From Flavobacterium fluvii (GTDB lineage Bacteria; Bacteroidota; Bacteroidia; Flavobacteriales; Flavobacteriaceae), in the NCBI RefSeq assembly GCF_900129545.1, contig NZ_FQWB01000005.1:62001-126000 (forward strand): a stretch of 64,000 bases of DNA. Direction: 5' to 3'. The position numbers were made by a program, and so were the translations under genes. The notes under the pieces are model-generated. The model worked only from the letters and a program-made list of their open reading frames with translations, did no database searches and was not told the origin of the DNA. Of this stretch, positions 17,142 to 25,908 are shown in pieces; position 1 is the stretch's first letter, and each line of letters begins with the position of its first letter.

Positions 17142-17579
17142 ATGGCACTTATCAATCCGCACATTAACTTCAACGGAAATGCCGAAGAAGCATTTAATTT
17201 TTACAAATCGGTATTTGGTGGAGAGTTCACAAAGATTATACGCTTAAAAGACCTATCAAGCCCCGAATTTCCGGTAGCCGAAAATGATGCCAACAAGATT
17301 ATGCACATTGCTTTGCCCATTGGCCAAAACATTTTGATGGCCAATGACATTCCGGAAAGCATGGGACAAGTAAATGAAAATGAAAACAGATCCAAAATCT
17401 CCATCAGTGCAGAAAGTCGTGAAGAAGCCGACCAATTATTCAACGGACTTTCAGCAGGCGGAACTATTGAAATGCCCATTGGCAACAGTCCTTGGAATTC
17501 CTATTTTGGAATGTTTAGAGACAAGTTCGGCATTGAATGGATGGTGGATTTAGACCCAAACCATAAAGGGAAACCATAA
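17142..17579 (+). CDS. VOC family protein, PhnB-like
   Basis: The 145-residue protein matches the PhnB/3-demethylubiquinone methyltransferase-like branch of the vicinal oxygen chelate superfamily: INPHINFNGNAEEAFNFYKSVFGGEF at the start, HIALPIGQNILMAND in the middle, and WNSYFGMFRDKFGIEWMVD at the end. The fold is made of paired beta-alpha-beta-beta-beta modules and the proteins are usually dimeric; no enzymatic role is established for this branch. Confidence 0.85.
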   Translation: MALINPHINFNGNAEEAFNFYKSVFGGEFTKIIRLKDLSSPEFPVAENDANKIMHIALPIGQNILMANDIPESMGQVNENENRSKISISAESREEADQLFNGLSAGGTIEMPIGNSPWNSYFGMFRDKFGIEWMVDLDPNHKGKP

Positions 17580-17694
17580 GCGAAAATTAACTAATACTTG
17601 ATTGAATAATGGGCTTAATTTAATCCAAAACTCGTTGTAGTAGCGGGATATTATAGCAACTTAAAGAAAATCCGTTTAAAATAAATTTTAGACC

Positions 17695-18141
17695 ATGACA
17701 AAAAATAATTTGCTTAGAATGGACAATGTCGGAATTGTGGTGGAATCTCTTGACGAAACCATTTCTTTTTTCCTTGAACTCGGCCTAGAGTTGGAAGGAA
17801 GAGCAATGATTGAGGGCGAATGGGCCGGTCGTGTAACAGGACTTGGCAATCAATCCGTGGAAATTGCCATGATGGTTACACCAGACGGAAACAGCCGACT
17901 GGAGTTATGTAGATACATTAATCCGAAAGTAATTGAAGATCATCGCAACGCTCCGGTAAATGCCTTGGGTTATTTGCGCGTCATGTTTGCGGTTGCCGAC
18001 ATAGACGATATGCTCGAAAGACTTTATAAGCACGGCGCACAACTTGTCGAAGAAGTTGTGCAATACCAAGACGCTTATAGACTTTGTTACATTCGTGGAC
18101 CCGAAGGGATTTTAATAGGAATTGCTGAACCACTTAAATAA
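17695..18141 (+). CDS. VOC family protein, glyoxalase/bleomycin-resistance type
   Basis: The 148-residue protein has two VOC half-domains: RMDNVGIVVESLDETISFFLELG and, after a linker, YLRVMFAVADIDDMLERLYKHGAQLV. The final YIRGPEGILIGIAE supplies the Glu typical of the metal site, and the first His-equivalent is replaced by GIVV, so metal binding is uncertain. It could be a lyase, dioxygenase or resistance protein; nothing in the context decides. It lies 115 bases after the other VOC gene. Confidence 0.83.
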   Translation: MTKNNLLRMDNVGIVVESLDETISFFLELGLELEGRAMIEGEWAGRVTGLGNQSVEIAMMVTPDGNSRLELCRYINPKVIEDHRNAPVNALGYLRVMFAVADIDDMLERLYKHGAQLVEEVVQYQDAYRLCYIRGPEGILIGIAEPLK

Positions 18142-18177
18142 AAATAAGTAGTGGATATGCAAATAAAAATTGCGGTT

Positions 18178-19197
18178 TTAATTGGTGCCATTTATTTCAT
18201 CCACAACTTCTTTGAGCAGGCGCAAGCTTTTCAGTTTATCTTGATGGTCAAATATGGCACTGTTAATCATCAATTCGTCCACACGGGAATAACCGATAAA
18301 CTCTTTTAATTCCGCAGTCAAGGTCTGCTTGCTTCCCACAAACGAACAAGCCGTCATTTGGTTGACCTGAAAACGGGCTTCTTCGCTCATTCCATTCATC
18401 AGCTGGGTCAATGACTCGACTGGTGGTTGCAACGGTTTTCTATTGTTTTGCACCAAGTTCCCAAACATTTGATACAAACTGGTCGAAAGGATTTCGGCTT
18501 CTTGATCCGTGTCGGCCGCTATGGCATTGACACAAGCCATTGTATGGGGACGTTCCAGAAACTCGGACGCCTGAAAATTATCGCGATACAATTGAAAAGC
18601 CACCAACATTTCTCTGGGGGCAAAATGTCCCGCAAACGCATAAGGCAAACCTTTGGATGCCGCCAAAACAGCACTCTCCCTACTCGATCCCAATATCCAA
18701 ATGGGAACATTCGCGCCTTCGGAAGGAAAGGCACGCACTTTTGCCATGGCGTTCTCCACAGAAAAATAAGCCTCCAAAGCCTCCACATTTTGCGGAAACT
18801 GTTGGGATTGTTCATAGAAATCTTTCCGAATGGCCAGGGCTGTCTGCGTGTCGGTTCCGGGTGCTCTTCCCAAACCCAAATCAATACGGTTGGGATAAAG
18901 GGTTTCCAGTGTTCCAAACTGTTCCGCAATGATGAGCGGGGAATGGTTGGGCAACATGATTCCGCCAGACCCCACTCGAATATGTTGGGTTTGACCGGCA
19001 ATATAGCCTATCAAAACCACCGTTGCCGCACTGGCCACATGAGGCATGTTATGATGTTCCGCCAACCAAAATCGTTTGTATCCCAAAGTATCCGCCATTT
19101 GGGCTAGTTCTTTTGTTTTTTCGAATGTTGTGGCGGCATTGCTGTCTTGGGAAACCAAGGCCAACTCTAATAAGGAAATGGGAATCGTATTAGTCAT
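18178..19197 (-). CDS. LLM-class flavin-dependent oxidoreductase
   Basis: The 339-residue protein is a luciferase-like TIM-barrel monooxygenase. Typical segments are ISLLELALVSQDSNAATTFE at the start, RFWLAEHHNMPHVASAA (about 41-57, with the conserved EHHN), RIRVGSGGIMLPNHSPL-like text near 75-90, and the IDLGLGRAPGTD motif near 110. It resembles the E. coli YhbW group, which uses reduced flavin and has unknown substrates. It converges with the VOC gene and is divergent from the PH-domain gene. Confidence 0.88.
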   Translation of the reverse strand: MTNTIPISLLELALVSQDSNAATTFEKTKELAQMADTLGYKRFWLAEHHNMPHVASAATVVLIGYIAGQTQHIRVGSGGIMLPNHSPLIIAEQFGTLETLYPNRIDLGLGRAPGTDTQTALAIRKDFYEQSQQFPQNVEALEAYFSVENAMAKVRAFPSEGANVPIWILGSSRESAVLAASKGLPYAFAGHFAPREMLVAFQLYRDNFQASEFLERPHTMACVNAIAADTDQEAEILSTSLYQMFGNLVQNNRKPLQPPVESLTQLMNGMSEEARFQVNQMTACSFVGSKQTLTAELKEFIGYSRVDELMINSAIFDHQDKLKSLRLLKEVVDEINGTN

Positions 19198-19378
19198 TAA
19201 ATTTTTGGATTTCAGTAAAATTACTCTTTTACAGTAAAAAACCGCCTATTCGTTTGTGTTAATTGAATGGTAATGTTTCGAAAAAAATCTACGACTATTT
19301 TGAAAACTCAAGGGTTTACCCAATTTCCGTGGTCAAAACAATTGTTGCCTTTTTTATTCAAAACTGCCCGCAAAAGTT

Positions 19379-19386
19379 TACTTTTG
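19379..19386 (+). promoter_or_regulatory. Candidate -7 box (TACTTTTG) for the PH-domain gene
   Basis: TACTTTTG fits TAnnTTTG and lies 45 bases before the ATG at 19431, supporting that start over the in-frame start at 19263. Confidence 0.5.
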
Positions 19387-19430
19387 AAATATCAAACAAA
19401 ACTCACACAATAACAAATAAAAACATCATT

Positions 19431-19811
19431 ATGGGATTTTTTTCAGCCTTGTTAGGCAACGCCGGAGCAGTAAGCCAAGAAAGTTTAATGAAAGACTACA
19501 GCAAATTATTAATTGAAGGAGAAGAAATAGAATTGGGTTTCAAACTCATTCGCGATGTATTCATCTTTACCACCAAACGTTTGATCTTGGTCGAAAAACA
19601 AGGTTTGACCGCCAGCAAAGTCGAATACAAATCCGTTACTTATAAGAGTATTTCCAGGTTCAGCATTGAAACTGCGGGTACTTTTGATTTGGATGCAGAA
19701 CTTAAAATTTGGGTTTCCAGCGAAACACAACCCAGTATCAGGAAACAATTCAACAAATCGGTAAACGTATATGACGTGCACATGGTTTTGGCATCACACG
19801 TGTTGGGTTAA
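19431..19811 (+). CDS. Bacterial PH-domain protein (bPH_1 family)
   Basis: The 126-residue cytosolic protein matches the bPH_1 family of bacterial pleckstrin-homology-like domains: LIEGEEIELGFKLIRDVFIFTTKRLILVEKQG, then YKSVTYKSISRFSIETAG and a C-terminal helix (VNVYDVHMVLASHVLG). In structures of the family this domain forms ring-like oligomers; its ligand is unknown. The start is chosen because the residues encoded upstream of 19431 are unrelated to the family and a TAnnTTTG box lies inside that region. Confidence 0.85.
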   Translation: MGFFSALLGNAGAVSQESLMKDYSKLLIEGEEIELGFKLIRDVFIFTTKRLILVEKQGLTASKVEYKSVTYKSISRFSIETAGTFDLDAELKIWVSSETQPSIRKQFNKSVNVYDVHMVLASHVLG

Positions 19812-19872
19812 AAAGTCATTGTGAAGAACGAAGCAATCCTATTTGTTGCATCCTTCTTGGTCATAATTACAT

Positions 19873-19910
19873 CAAATCTCCGAAGTTTCATGACTTCGGA
19901 TTTTTTTTTA
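19873..19910 (+). terminator. Intrinsic terminator after the PH-domain gene
   Basis: The stem TCCGAAGT / ACTTCGGA with a six-base loop is followed by nine T residues. Confidence 0.85.
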
Positions 19911-19943
19911 TTCATAAATAAGCGAACATTCATTTATATTCAA

Positions 19944-19951
19944 TACATTTG
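19944..19951 (+). promoter_or_regulatory. Candidate -7 box (TACATTTG) for the TetR operon
   Basis: TACATTTG lies 20 bases before the TetR start. The preceding GCGAACATTCATTTATATTCA has partial repeat character (ATTC twice, ten bases apart) and is the obvious place for an autoregulatory operator, but no clean palindrome is visible. Confidence 0.45.
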
Positions 19952-19971
19952 CTCCTTTAAAAATAAAAACA

Positions 19972-20562
19972 ATGCGAACTAGAGATACAAACAAAGAAGA
20001 GCTCGTCAAACAGAAAGCCATAGAAATGATGGTGAAATTGGGCATTGAAGGCTTTGGAATGAATCGGTTGGCAAAGGAAAGCGGCGTTTCGGTGGCGACT
20101 TTGTACATCTATTACACCGACAAGGAAGACTTGATAAAAAAAATCGGTATCGAAATTGGACAAAATTTCTTTAATGAAATGGTCAAAGATTTCTCCCCCA
20201 CCATGTCGTTCAAGGATGGGTTACGCAAACAATGGGAAAACAGGGCACGATTTGTCATCAAATACCCTTTGAATGTTGCTTGTTGGGAGCTTTTGAGTCA
20301 CTCCAGTTATCGAGATTATATCATGAAAGAAAGTCTGTGTGATTTTAAATCCATAATGACTGAATTTATAAAAAATTCCATTGACAAAAAAGAATTAATG
20401 CCCATATCCAAAGAGATATTTTGGAGTATAGCCTACGGTCCATTATATTCTTTGCTCCGTTTCCACAATGAAGGAAAAAGTATGGCTGGAACGCCTTTTG
20501 AGCTTACCAAAGAAGCTGCCGAGGAAGCATTTGAATTAGTAATAAAAGCATTGACACCATAA
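19972..20562 (+). CDS. TetR/AcrR family transcriptional regulator
   Basis: The 196-residue protein has the TetR helix-turn-helix at about 10-55 (KAIEMMVKLGIEGFGMNRLAKESGVSVATLYIYYTDKEDLI) and a diverged C-terminal ligand domain. It is the first gene of a three-gene unit: 12 bases separate it from a 75-codon gene, which is followed 70 bases later by an MFS exporter. That arrangement suggests that the repressor controls the exporter and itself. Confidence 0.92.
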   Translation: MRTRDTNKEELVKQKAIEMMVKLGIEGFGMNRLAKESGVSVATLYIYYTDKEDLIKKIGIEIGQNFFNEMVKDFSPTMSFKDGLRKQWENRARFVIKYPLNVACWELLSHSSYRDYIMKESLCDFKSIMTEFIKNSIDKKELMPISKEIFWSIAYGPLYSLLRFHNEGKSMAGTPFELTKEAAEEAFELVIKALTP

Positions 20563-20574
20563 AACAATACAGCC

Positions 20575-20802
20575 ATGGAAAACCTGACAGAAAACATATT
20601 GGTATTCGCCACCAATATCCGAACCGTAACCGACAAGCTAACGATAAGCGCAGCATTGGATAAAAATCCTGCCATCGAGAAATGGAATATTGACCAAGAA
20701 GACGTCGATTGTGTATTGCGAATCATAAGCAAAACCTTGTCCGAAGAGGAAATAATCAACATTGTCGAGAATCAAAATTTCAAATGCGCTTCATTGGAAT
20801 AA
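20575..20802 (+). CDS. Small HMA-fold-like protein between regulator and exporter
   Basis: The 75-residue protein has the beta-alpha-beta-beta-alpha-beta spacing of a heavy-metal-associated domain (ENILVFATNIRT, then ALDKNPAIEKWNIDQEDVDCVLRI, then IINIVENQNFKCASL) but lacks the CxxC metal-binding pair at the first loop. Proteins like this are frequent in Bacteroidetes. Without the cysteines, copper chaperone activity is unlikely; a ligand-binding or structural role is possible. It is probably translated with the tetR gene 12 bases upstream. Confidence 0.7.
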   Translation: MENLTENILVFATNIRTVTDKLTISAALDKNPAIEKWNIDQEDVDCVLRIISKTLSEEEIINIVENQNFKCASLE

Positions 20803-20872
20803 ACAAAAAACGGGATTGGTTTGATATCTTTGTCGAAGATCAAAATTTTGGCAAAGATTAAAAAAATTAAAA

Positions 20873-22105
20873 ATGGAAAAACAAACAGCATCGATACCTT
20901 TCACAGCCTATCAAAAATTTGCTGTTTTCATACTTGCCATTACACAATTTACCGTGATTCTCGATTTTATGGTAATGTCTCCACTGGGTGACATTCTAAT
21001 GAAATCACTGGATTTAAAACCGGCACCTTTTGGCTTGGTCGTTTCCGCTTATGCCTTTAGCGCAGGAATCTCCGGTCTTCTCACGGCAGGATTTGCCGAT
21101 AAATTCGATCGAAAAAAACTTTTGTTGTTTTTTTATATTGGTTTCATCATTGGAACCATTCTCTGCGGAATCGTCAACTCCTATCCTTTACTTCTGGCTG
21201 CCAGAATAGTGACGGGTTTGTTTGGAGGCGTTATTGGCTCCATTTCCATGGCAATAGTTGCCGATTTATTCAGTCTTCAACAACGTGGCCGAGTTATGGG
21301 ATTTGTTCAAATGGGATTTGGGGCAAGCCAGATTTTGGGAATTCCAATTGGGTTGTATCTTGCCAATGCCTGGGGTTGGCACGCTCCCTTTTTATGGGTA
21401 GCTGGTATGGCTGGAATCGTGGCTGTCGCAATTGCCGTCAAACTAAAACCAATCACGAAACATTTGGAAGTGCAACGAGACAAATCTGCTTTTCTGCACT
21501 TAATCCACACCCTTGCCAAAAAGGATTATCGAATTGGATTTACTGCCACGGCTTTGCTTTCCATTGGCGGTTTCATGATGATGCCATTTGGAAGTGCATT
21601 CGCCATCAATAATTTAAAAATTACCGAGCATCAATTACCCATGATGTTTATGGTCGCCGGTTTATCTACATTGATAATTATGCCGCTAGTGGGAAAATTA
21701 AGCGACAAAATAGACAAATACAAAATATTCGCTTTTGCCTCAATATGGACTATGATAATGGTGGGGGTTTACACTAATCTTGGCGTTACCCCTTTTTATT
21801 TGGTCCTTGTTTTCAATGTCCTGATGATGGCAGGAATCATGAGCCGCATAGTGCCTTCCACGGCTTTGGTTACTTCCATCCCCGATGTGCAGGACAGAGG
21901 CGCTTTTATGAGCATTAATTCCTCGTTGCAACAAATAGCAGGCGGCATTGCAGCCGCTTTTGCAGGTACAATCGTGGTACAAAAAAACAAATTGAGTCCT
22001 TTGGAACATTACGACACCTTGGGAATCATAATCATTTTCGTTTTAATCCTGTCCATAATTCTTATGTATCGAGTGGATCGACTAGTCAAAAAGAAAGCCA
22101 AATAA
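20873..22105 (+). CDS. MFS transporter, drug/arabinose-exporter type
   Basis: The 410-residue protein has 12 predicted membrane helices, the loop 2-3 motif of the family (GFADKFDRKKLLL, about 79-91) and a second related loop in the C-terminal half (GKLSDKIDKYKIF). The first helix contains ILDFMVMSPLGD, an Asp-containing segment seen in DHA1-type exporters. With the TetR regulator upstream it is probably an efflux pump whose substrate induces the operon. Confidence 0.88.
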   Translation: MEKQTASIPFTAYQKFAVFILAITQFTVILDFMVMSPLGDILMKSLDLKPAPFGLVVSAYAFSAGISGLLTAGFADKFDRKKLLLFFYIGFIIGTILCGIVNSYPLLLAARIVTGLFGGVIGSISMAIVADLFSLQQRGRVMGFVQMGFGASQILGIPIGLYLANAWGWHAPFLWVAGMAGIVAVAIAVKLKPITKHLEVQRDKSAFLHLIHTLAKKDYRIGFTATALLSIGGFMMMPFGSAFAINNLKITEHQLPMMFMVAGLSTLIIMPLVGKLSDKIDKYKIFAFASIWTMIMVGVYTNLGVTPFYLVLVFNVLMMAGIMSRIVPSTALVTSIPDVQDRGAFMSINSSLQQIAGGIAAAFAGTIVVQKNKLSPLEHYDTLGIIIIFVLILSIILMYRVDRLVKKKAK

Positions 22106-22123
22106 GAATCATCATCCCCTTTT

Positions 22124-22302
22124 GGGCGTGACCCTGCAGACTGCTTCGTCATTCCTCCTCGCAACTTCGGGTCGGGCTTTCCGTTCCCGCTTTTTTGGAA
22201 GCGTCTAAAAACCGCCGCTCCCAAAAAGAGCTCCACTACAAACGAAGTTCACTGAACTCCGATGAAAATAAAAATTAAGTGAAGTAATCCCTCACGCAAA
22301 GC
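22124..22302. repeat. Composite intergenic repeat (GGGCGTGACCC element plus a 45-bp unit)
   Basis: The first part (GGGCGTGACCC to about 22240) is unusually G+C-rich for this window and contains GGGTCGGGCTTTCCGTTCCCG, a string I recognise from repeats dispersed through Flavobacterium genomes. The second part (about 22250-22302, CTGAACTCC then AAAATAAAAATTAAG then AATCCCTCACGCAAA) recurs at about 33699-33743, also between genes. Confidence 0.5.
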
Positions 22303-22325
22303 ACAATATTATTAAGTTAAAAATT

Positions 22326-22445
22326 CGTCAATTCGAGTGTTTTATTAAAAATGCGACAGCTTTTTTAATAAAATGTATCGAGAATACTATCCGTGTAGGC
22401 TTCTCGATACAATCCTGCCCAAAAGCGGGACCACTCGAAGTGACG
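22326..22445. repeat. 120-bp stem-loop repeat
   Basis: Outer arms CGTCAATTCGAGTG (22326-22339) and CACTCGAAGTGACG (22432-22445) match at 13 of 14 positions, and an inner pair TATCGAGAA / TTCTCGATA lies between them. TTCTCGATACA followed by a CCACTCGAAGTGACG end is a dispersed Flavobacterium repeat I recognise. No protein is encoded. Confidence 0.55.
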
Positions 22446-22586
22446 GATTAAAATCTAAACGAAATGACATTACACAAGTACAACAAACAAAAAAACTCTA
22501 ACTTATATGCCTTATATGGTTTAAAAATAATTAAAGAATCTGCAAACATTTAGCCTTTATTCTTCTTCCCTTTTTTATTAAATTAA

Positions 22587-22594
22587 TACATTTG
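22587..22594 (+). promoter_or_regulatory. Candidate -7 box (TACATTTG) for guaC
   Basis: TACATTTG fits TAnnTTTG and lies 24 bases before the chosen ATG at 22619. Confidence 0.5.
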
Positions 22595-22618
22595 TTAGAC
22601 AACCTAAGAATTAACATC

Positions 22619-23659
22619 ATGAGAATTGAAACCGAACTCAAATTAGGATTTAAAGACGTAATGATTAGGCCCAAACGTTCTACTTTAAAAAGCAGATCCG
22701 AGGTTTCATTACTTAGGGATTTCAAGTTTTTACACGGTTCCGTCAGCTGGTCTGGCGTACCCATTATGGGAGCCAACATGGATACTGTGGGCACTTTTGA
22801 AATGGCATTGGCATTGGCCAAAGAAAACCTTTTTACGGCCATTCACAAACATTATACAGTCAATCAATGGACCTATTTCATGAAAAATGCTCCAGAGAAT
22901 ATTGAAGATTATATTGCCGTCAGTTCTGGAACCGGCAAAAGCGATTTCAAAAAAATAGGCGAAATATTTGAACAAAATCCACAACTAAAATTCATCTGCA
23001 TTGATGTTGCCAATGGTTATTCGGAGCATTTCGTGAATTTCCTGAAACAAGCACGAAAACAATATCCCGACAAAGTAATTATAGCAGGAAACGTGGTTAC
23101 CGGCGAAATGGTCGAGGAATTATTGTTGGCCGGCGCCGATATCGTGAAAGTGGGAATTGGTCCAGGTTCAGTTTGTACCACAAGGGTAAAAACAGGCGTT
23201 GGTTATCCCCAACTTTCTGCCATTATCGAATGTGCCGACGCAGCCCACGGATTGGGAGGACACATCATCAGCGATGGCGGATGCACCACTCCGGGAGACG
23301 TGGCAAAAGCTTTTGGCGCCGGAGCCGATTTTGTAATGCTCGGAGGAATGTTGGCTGGACACACCGAAAGTGGTGGCGAGCTCATTGAAATTGAAGGCGA
23401 AAAATATAAAAAATTCTACGGAATGAGTTCCGAAACGGCAATGACCAAACACGTGGGTGGTGTCGCTGAGTACCGCGCCAGCGAAGGAAAAACTGTTCAG
23501 GTTCCTTTTAAAGGTCATGTTAGTGCTACTTTGAAAGATATTCTTGGCGGTATTCGAAGTACTTGTACTTATGTTGGCGCATCCAAATTGAAAGAGCTGA
23601 CCAAGAGAACAACTTTTATTCGGGTTTTGGAACAGGAAAATGTGATATTCAACAAGTAA
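22619..23659 (+). CDS. guaC: GMP reductase
   Basis: The 346-residue enzyme converts GMP to IMP with NADPH, recycling guanine nucleotides. It is an IMPDH/GMPR barrel without CBS domains. The catalytic cysteine is C186 in [11 protein letters not shown], the same number as in E. coli GuaC (347 residues), and the phosphate-binding SDGGC motif follows. A TTG at 22592 could extend the frame by nine residues, but the ATG at 22619 aligns with known starts and lies downstream of the TAnnTTTG box. Confidence 0.94.
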   Translation: MRIETELKLGFKDVMIRPKRSTLKSRSEVSLLRDFKFLHGSVSWSGVPIMGANMDTVGTFEMALALAKENLFTAIHKHYTVNQWTYFMKNAPENIEDYIAVSSGTGKSDFKKIGEIFEQNPQLKFICIDVANGYSEHFVNFLKQARKQYPDKVIIAGNVVTGEMVEELLLAGADIVKVGIGPGSVCTTRVKTGVGYPQLSAIIECADAAHGLGGHIISDGGCTTPGDVAKAFGAGADFVMLGGMLAGHTESGGELIEIEGEKYKKFYGMSSETAMTKHVGGVAEYRASEGKTVQVPFKGHVSATLKDILGGIRSTCTYVGASKLKELTKRTTFIRVLEQENVIFNK

Positions 23660-23667
23660 ACTTAAAA

Positions 23668-23704
23668 AAACGGAATAGTCTATAGTAGACTATTCCGTTT
23701 TTTG
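23668..23704. terminator. Bidirectional terminator between guaC and the cupin gene
   Basis: A 13-bp stem (CGGAATAGTCTA / TAGACTATTCCG) is flanked by A and T runs. The stop codon of the cupin gene lies inside the stem. Confidence 0.88.
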
Positions 23705-24139
23705 GTATTTTTTCATCACCAGATACTTCAATTCCGTGTCTCCTGCATTACTGATTCCGTGCTCCGCATTGGAAGGACAATAAAAACTGGTATAAGGTCC
23801 TGCCGTTACCGTTTTTCCATCCAAATAAAAAGTAGCAGTTCCTTCCAAAACAAAAAAGAATTCCTCTTCAATATGTCTATGCGGTGCATGTGTCGATAAA
23901 CGTGGCCCAACGATGCTCATTTTAAGCGTATTTCCATCGATAAAATTCTTGTCGATAAACCAATATTGATACCCCACTTTGTTCTTTGTGGCTTTATCCA
24001 ACTCAAAGTGATTGACGCAATTTTCAATTGTATACTTTTCTTTTGGCAAAGTCACCTCTTTTTTTGCCTCTTGTCCCATAATCGATTGTTGGGTCATTAG
24101 AAAAACGATCAGGATTTTAATAACTTGTGTTAGTTTCAT
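23690..24139 (-). CDS. Exported cupin-domain protein
   Basis: The 149-residue protein has a signal peptide (about 1-22) and a cupin barrel with the two motifs STHAPHRHIEEEFFFVLEG and, later, PSNAEHGISNAG. The first motif keeps the His pair and Glu expected of a metal site (H-x-H, E), the second supplies a His. The substrate is unknown; it may be a periplasmic sugar- or small-molecule-binding cupin. It shares a terminator with guaC. Confidence 0.8.
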   Translation of the reverse strand: MKLTQVIKILIVFLMTQQSIMGQEAKKEVTLPKEKYTIENCVNHFELDKATKNKVGYQYWFIDKNFIDGNTLKMSIVGPRLSTHAPHRHIEEEFFFVLEGTATFYLDGKTVTAGPYTSFYCPSNAEHGISNAGDTELKYLVMKKYQKTE

Positions 24140-24245
24140 ATTTGTGTAATTTTAAATGATATAAAAAATTTGGCTTTCAAAATTAAGCCATTAATATCCA
24201 AATAGGACATAATATCACAAGAATTTTGCATTTCAACTTTGGTCA

Positions 24246-24285
24246 AAAAATAACCCCGAAGTAAACTTCAGGGTTATTTTAATTT
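24246..24285 (-). terminator. Terminator of the hexuronate operon
   Basis: On the minus strand the stem AATAACCCTGAAG / CTTCGGGGTTATT is followed by a T run, 18 bases past the transporter stop. It can also act weakly in the other direction. Confidence 0.8.
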
Positions 24286-24302
24286 TATTTTATTTCTATG
24301 AC

Positions 24303-25838
24303 CTACAAATCCTTGATAGGTGCATATTTAGGAACTAATGATTTCATTACTGTCCAGCCTATTAAATAACAAACCGCACAGATAGAGAAAATAATCATGT
24401 ATCCCGTGTCGATACCATCAGAAATTACCACTCCTGTTTTCTTTAATTCTGCAAAAAAAGTTTCAGGTATTGGCTCTGTTACATATTGTGGGAATTTTTC
24501 CAAAAATGGTTGACCATCCACAGTAGTCCAATTTCTATGAGTAAAATCAAATAACACTCCAGAACCTTTGTTGATTAAAGTAGAACCTAAACCTCCTGCT
24601 AAACCTCCAATACCCGTGATGGTGGCAATTGCTTTTTTAGGGAACATATCTCCAACTGTCGTGAAAATATTAGCAGACCAAGCTTGGTGTGCAGCTCCAG
24701 CGATACCAATAATAATTACGGGTACCCAATAGCTAATATATCCTAAAGGTTGCGCCACTAATGCCAATAATGGAAAAAATGCAAAAATCAACATCGCTCT
24801 CATTCTTCCTTCGTAAGGATTCATTCCTTTCTTGTCAACAAAATAAGTTGGCAACCAACCTCCAATAATTGAAAGCAAAGTAATCATGTAAAGTACAAAT
24901 AAAGGAAAAGCAGCTTCAGTAGAATCCATGCCATAAACAGATTTTAAATAAGCTGGAGTCCAGAACAAGAAAAACCACCAAACACCGTCTGTCATAAACT
25001 TACCAAAAGCAAAAGCCCATGTTTGTTTGTATCTAAAGCAATCTTTGAAAGTTACTTTGATAGTTGTTTCAGGCACATAACCCACTAATTTACTGTCGGC
25101 TACATCATCTTGTTGGATATATTCCAATTCAGCTGCATTAACTCTTGGGTGTCTCTCTGGTTTATCATACATAAAAATCCAAAATCCCATCCAAACAAAA
25201 CCTAAAGCTCCAATAATGATAAAAGCCATTTCCCAACCAAAAGCTTCCGCAATAAACGGAATAGTTATTGGGGCAGCCAATGCTCCCACTGTGGCACCTG
25301 CATTAAAAATACTGGTAGAAAAAGCCCTGTCTTTCTTAGGAAAATATTCAGCTGTTGTTTTAATAGCTGCAGGAAAGTTTCCTGCCTCTCCAACCGCCAG
25401 AACAAAACGAGCAAAAATAAACAAGGTAACACTCACGTTAATTACCAAGGCTGTATCATTTACGGTGCTAATAGCTTCTTTAGCTCCTTCAAAACCAACA
25501 AACCAATTTCCTGTTATCCATCCTGATGTTGCAATCCCTGCAAAAGCGTGCAAACAAGCTCCAATAGACCATACACCAATAGCCCATAGAAAACCTTTTT
25601 TGGTATCCATAAAATCTACAAATTTCCCTGCAAACAATAAAGAAACTGCGTAAAAAATAGAGAATAAAGCTGTAATATTTCCGTAGTCATTATTTGTCCA
25701 GTGGAATTCTGGTGCTATGAAATCGCTCCATGTCAAGGAAAGTACTTGTCGGTCCAAGTAGTTGATCGTCGTTGCAAAAAAGAGTAAACCGCAAATTGAC
25801 CAGCGGTAATTTCCAATTGATTGTTTTGTTTTGCTCAT
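24303..25838 (-). CDS. Hexuronate-type MFS transporter (ExuT-like)
   Basis: The 511-residue protein has 12 predicted membrane helices and the organic-anion:cation symporter signature of hexuronate transporters: NYLDRQVLSL in helix 1 (about 24-33), a central GEAGNFPAAIK motif (about 151-161) and FPKKDRAFSTSIFNAGATVGA. It is longer than E. coli ExuT (about 430) because of an extended central loop and a roughly 50-residue insertion near the end. As the last gene of the uronate operon it should import glucuronate or galacturonate. Confidence 0.85.
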   Translation of the reverse strand: MSKTKQSIGNYRWSICGLLFFATTINYLDRQVLSLTWSDFIAPEFHWTNNDYGNITALFSIFYAVSLLFAGKFVDFMDTKKGFLWAIGVWSIGACLHAFAGIATSGWITGNWFVGFEGAKEAISTVNDTALVINVSVTLFIFARFVLAVGEAGNFPAAIKTTAEYFPKKDRAFSTSIFNAGATVGALAAPITIPFIAEAFGWEMAFIIIGALGFVWMGFWIFMYDKPERHPRVNAAELEYIQQDDVADSKLVGYVPETTIKVTFKDCFRYKQTWAFAFGKFMTDGVWWFFLFWTPAYLKSVYGMDSTEAAFPLFVLYMITLLSIIGGWLPTYFVDKKGMNPYEGRMRAMLIFAFFPLLALVAQPLGYISYWVPVIIIGIAGAAHQAWSANIFTTVGDMFPKKAIATITGIGGLAGGLGSTLINKGSGVLFDFTHRNWTTVDGQPFLEKFPQYVTEPIPETFFAELKKTGVVISDGIDTGYMIIFSICAVCYLIGWTVMKSLVPKYAPIKDL

Positions 25839-25908
25839 TAGTGGTCTTTTTTTTAATTGGTTAGAGAATAAGGATCTCTTTTGCCTAAATGTTTATATTA
25901 ATTTAATT

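Larger units (their letters stand above)
22106..22618. other. 513-base spacer with repeats, no gene
   Basis: It holds the repeat elements listed separately and a candidate promoter for guaC (TACATTTG at 22587-22594). I see no coding sequence or RNA gene. Confidence 0.6.

Noticed and set aside
18427-19107. 226-codon plus-strand frame opposite the LLM oxidoreductase
   Set aside because: Antisense shadow of a well-supported family gene; composition is His/Arg/Gly/Cys-heavy and no domain is recognisable.
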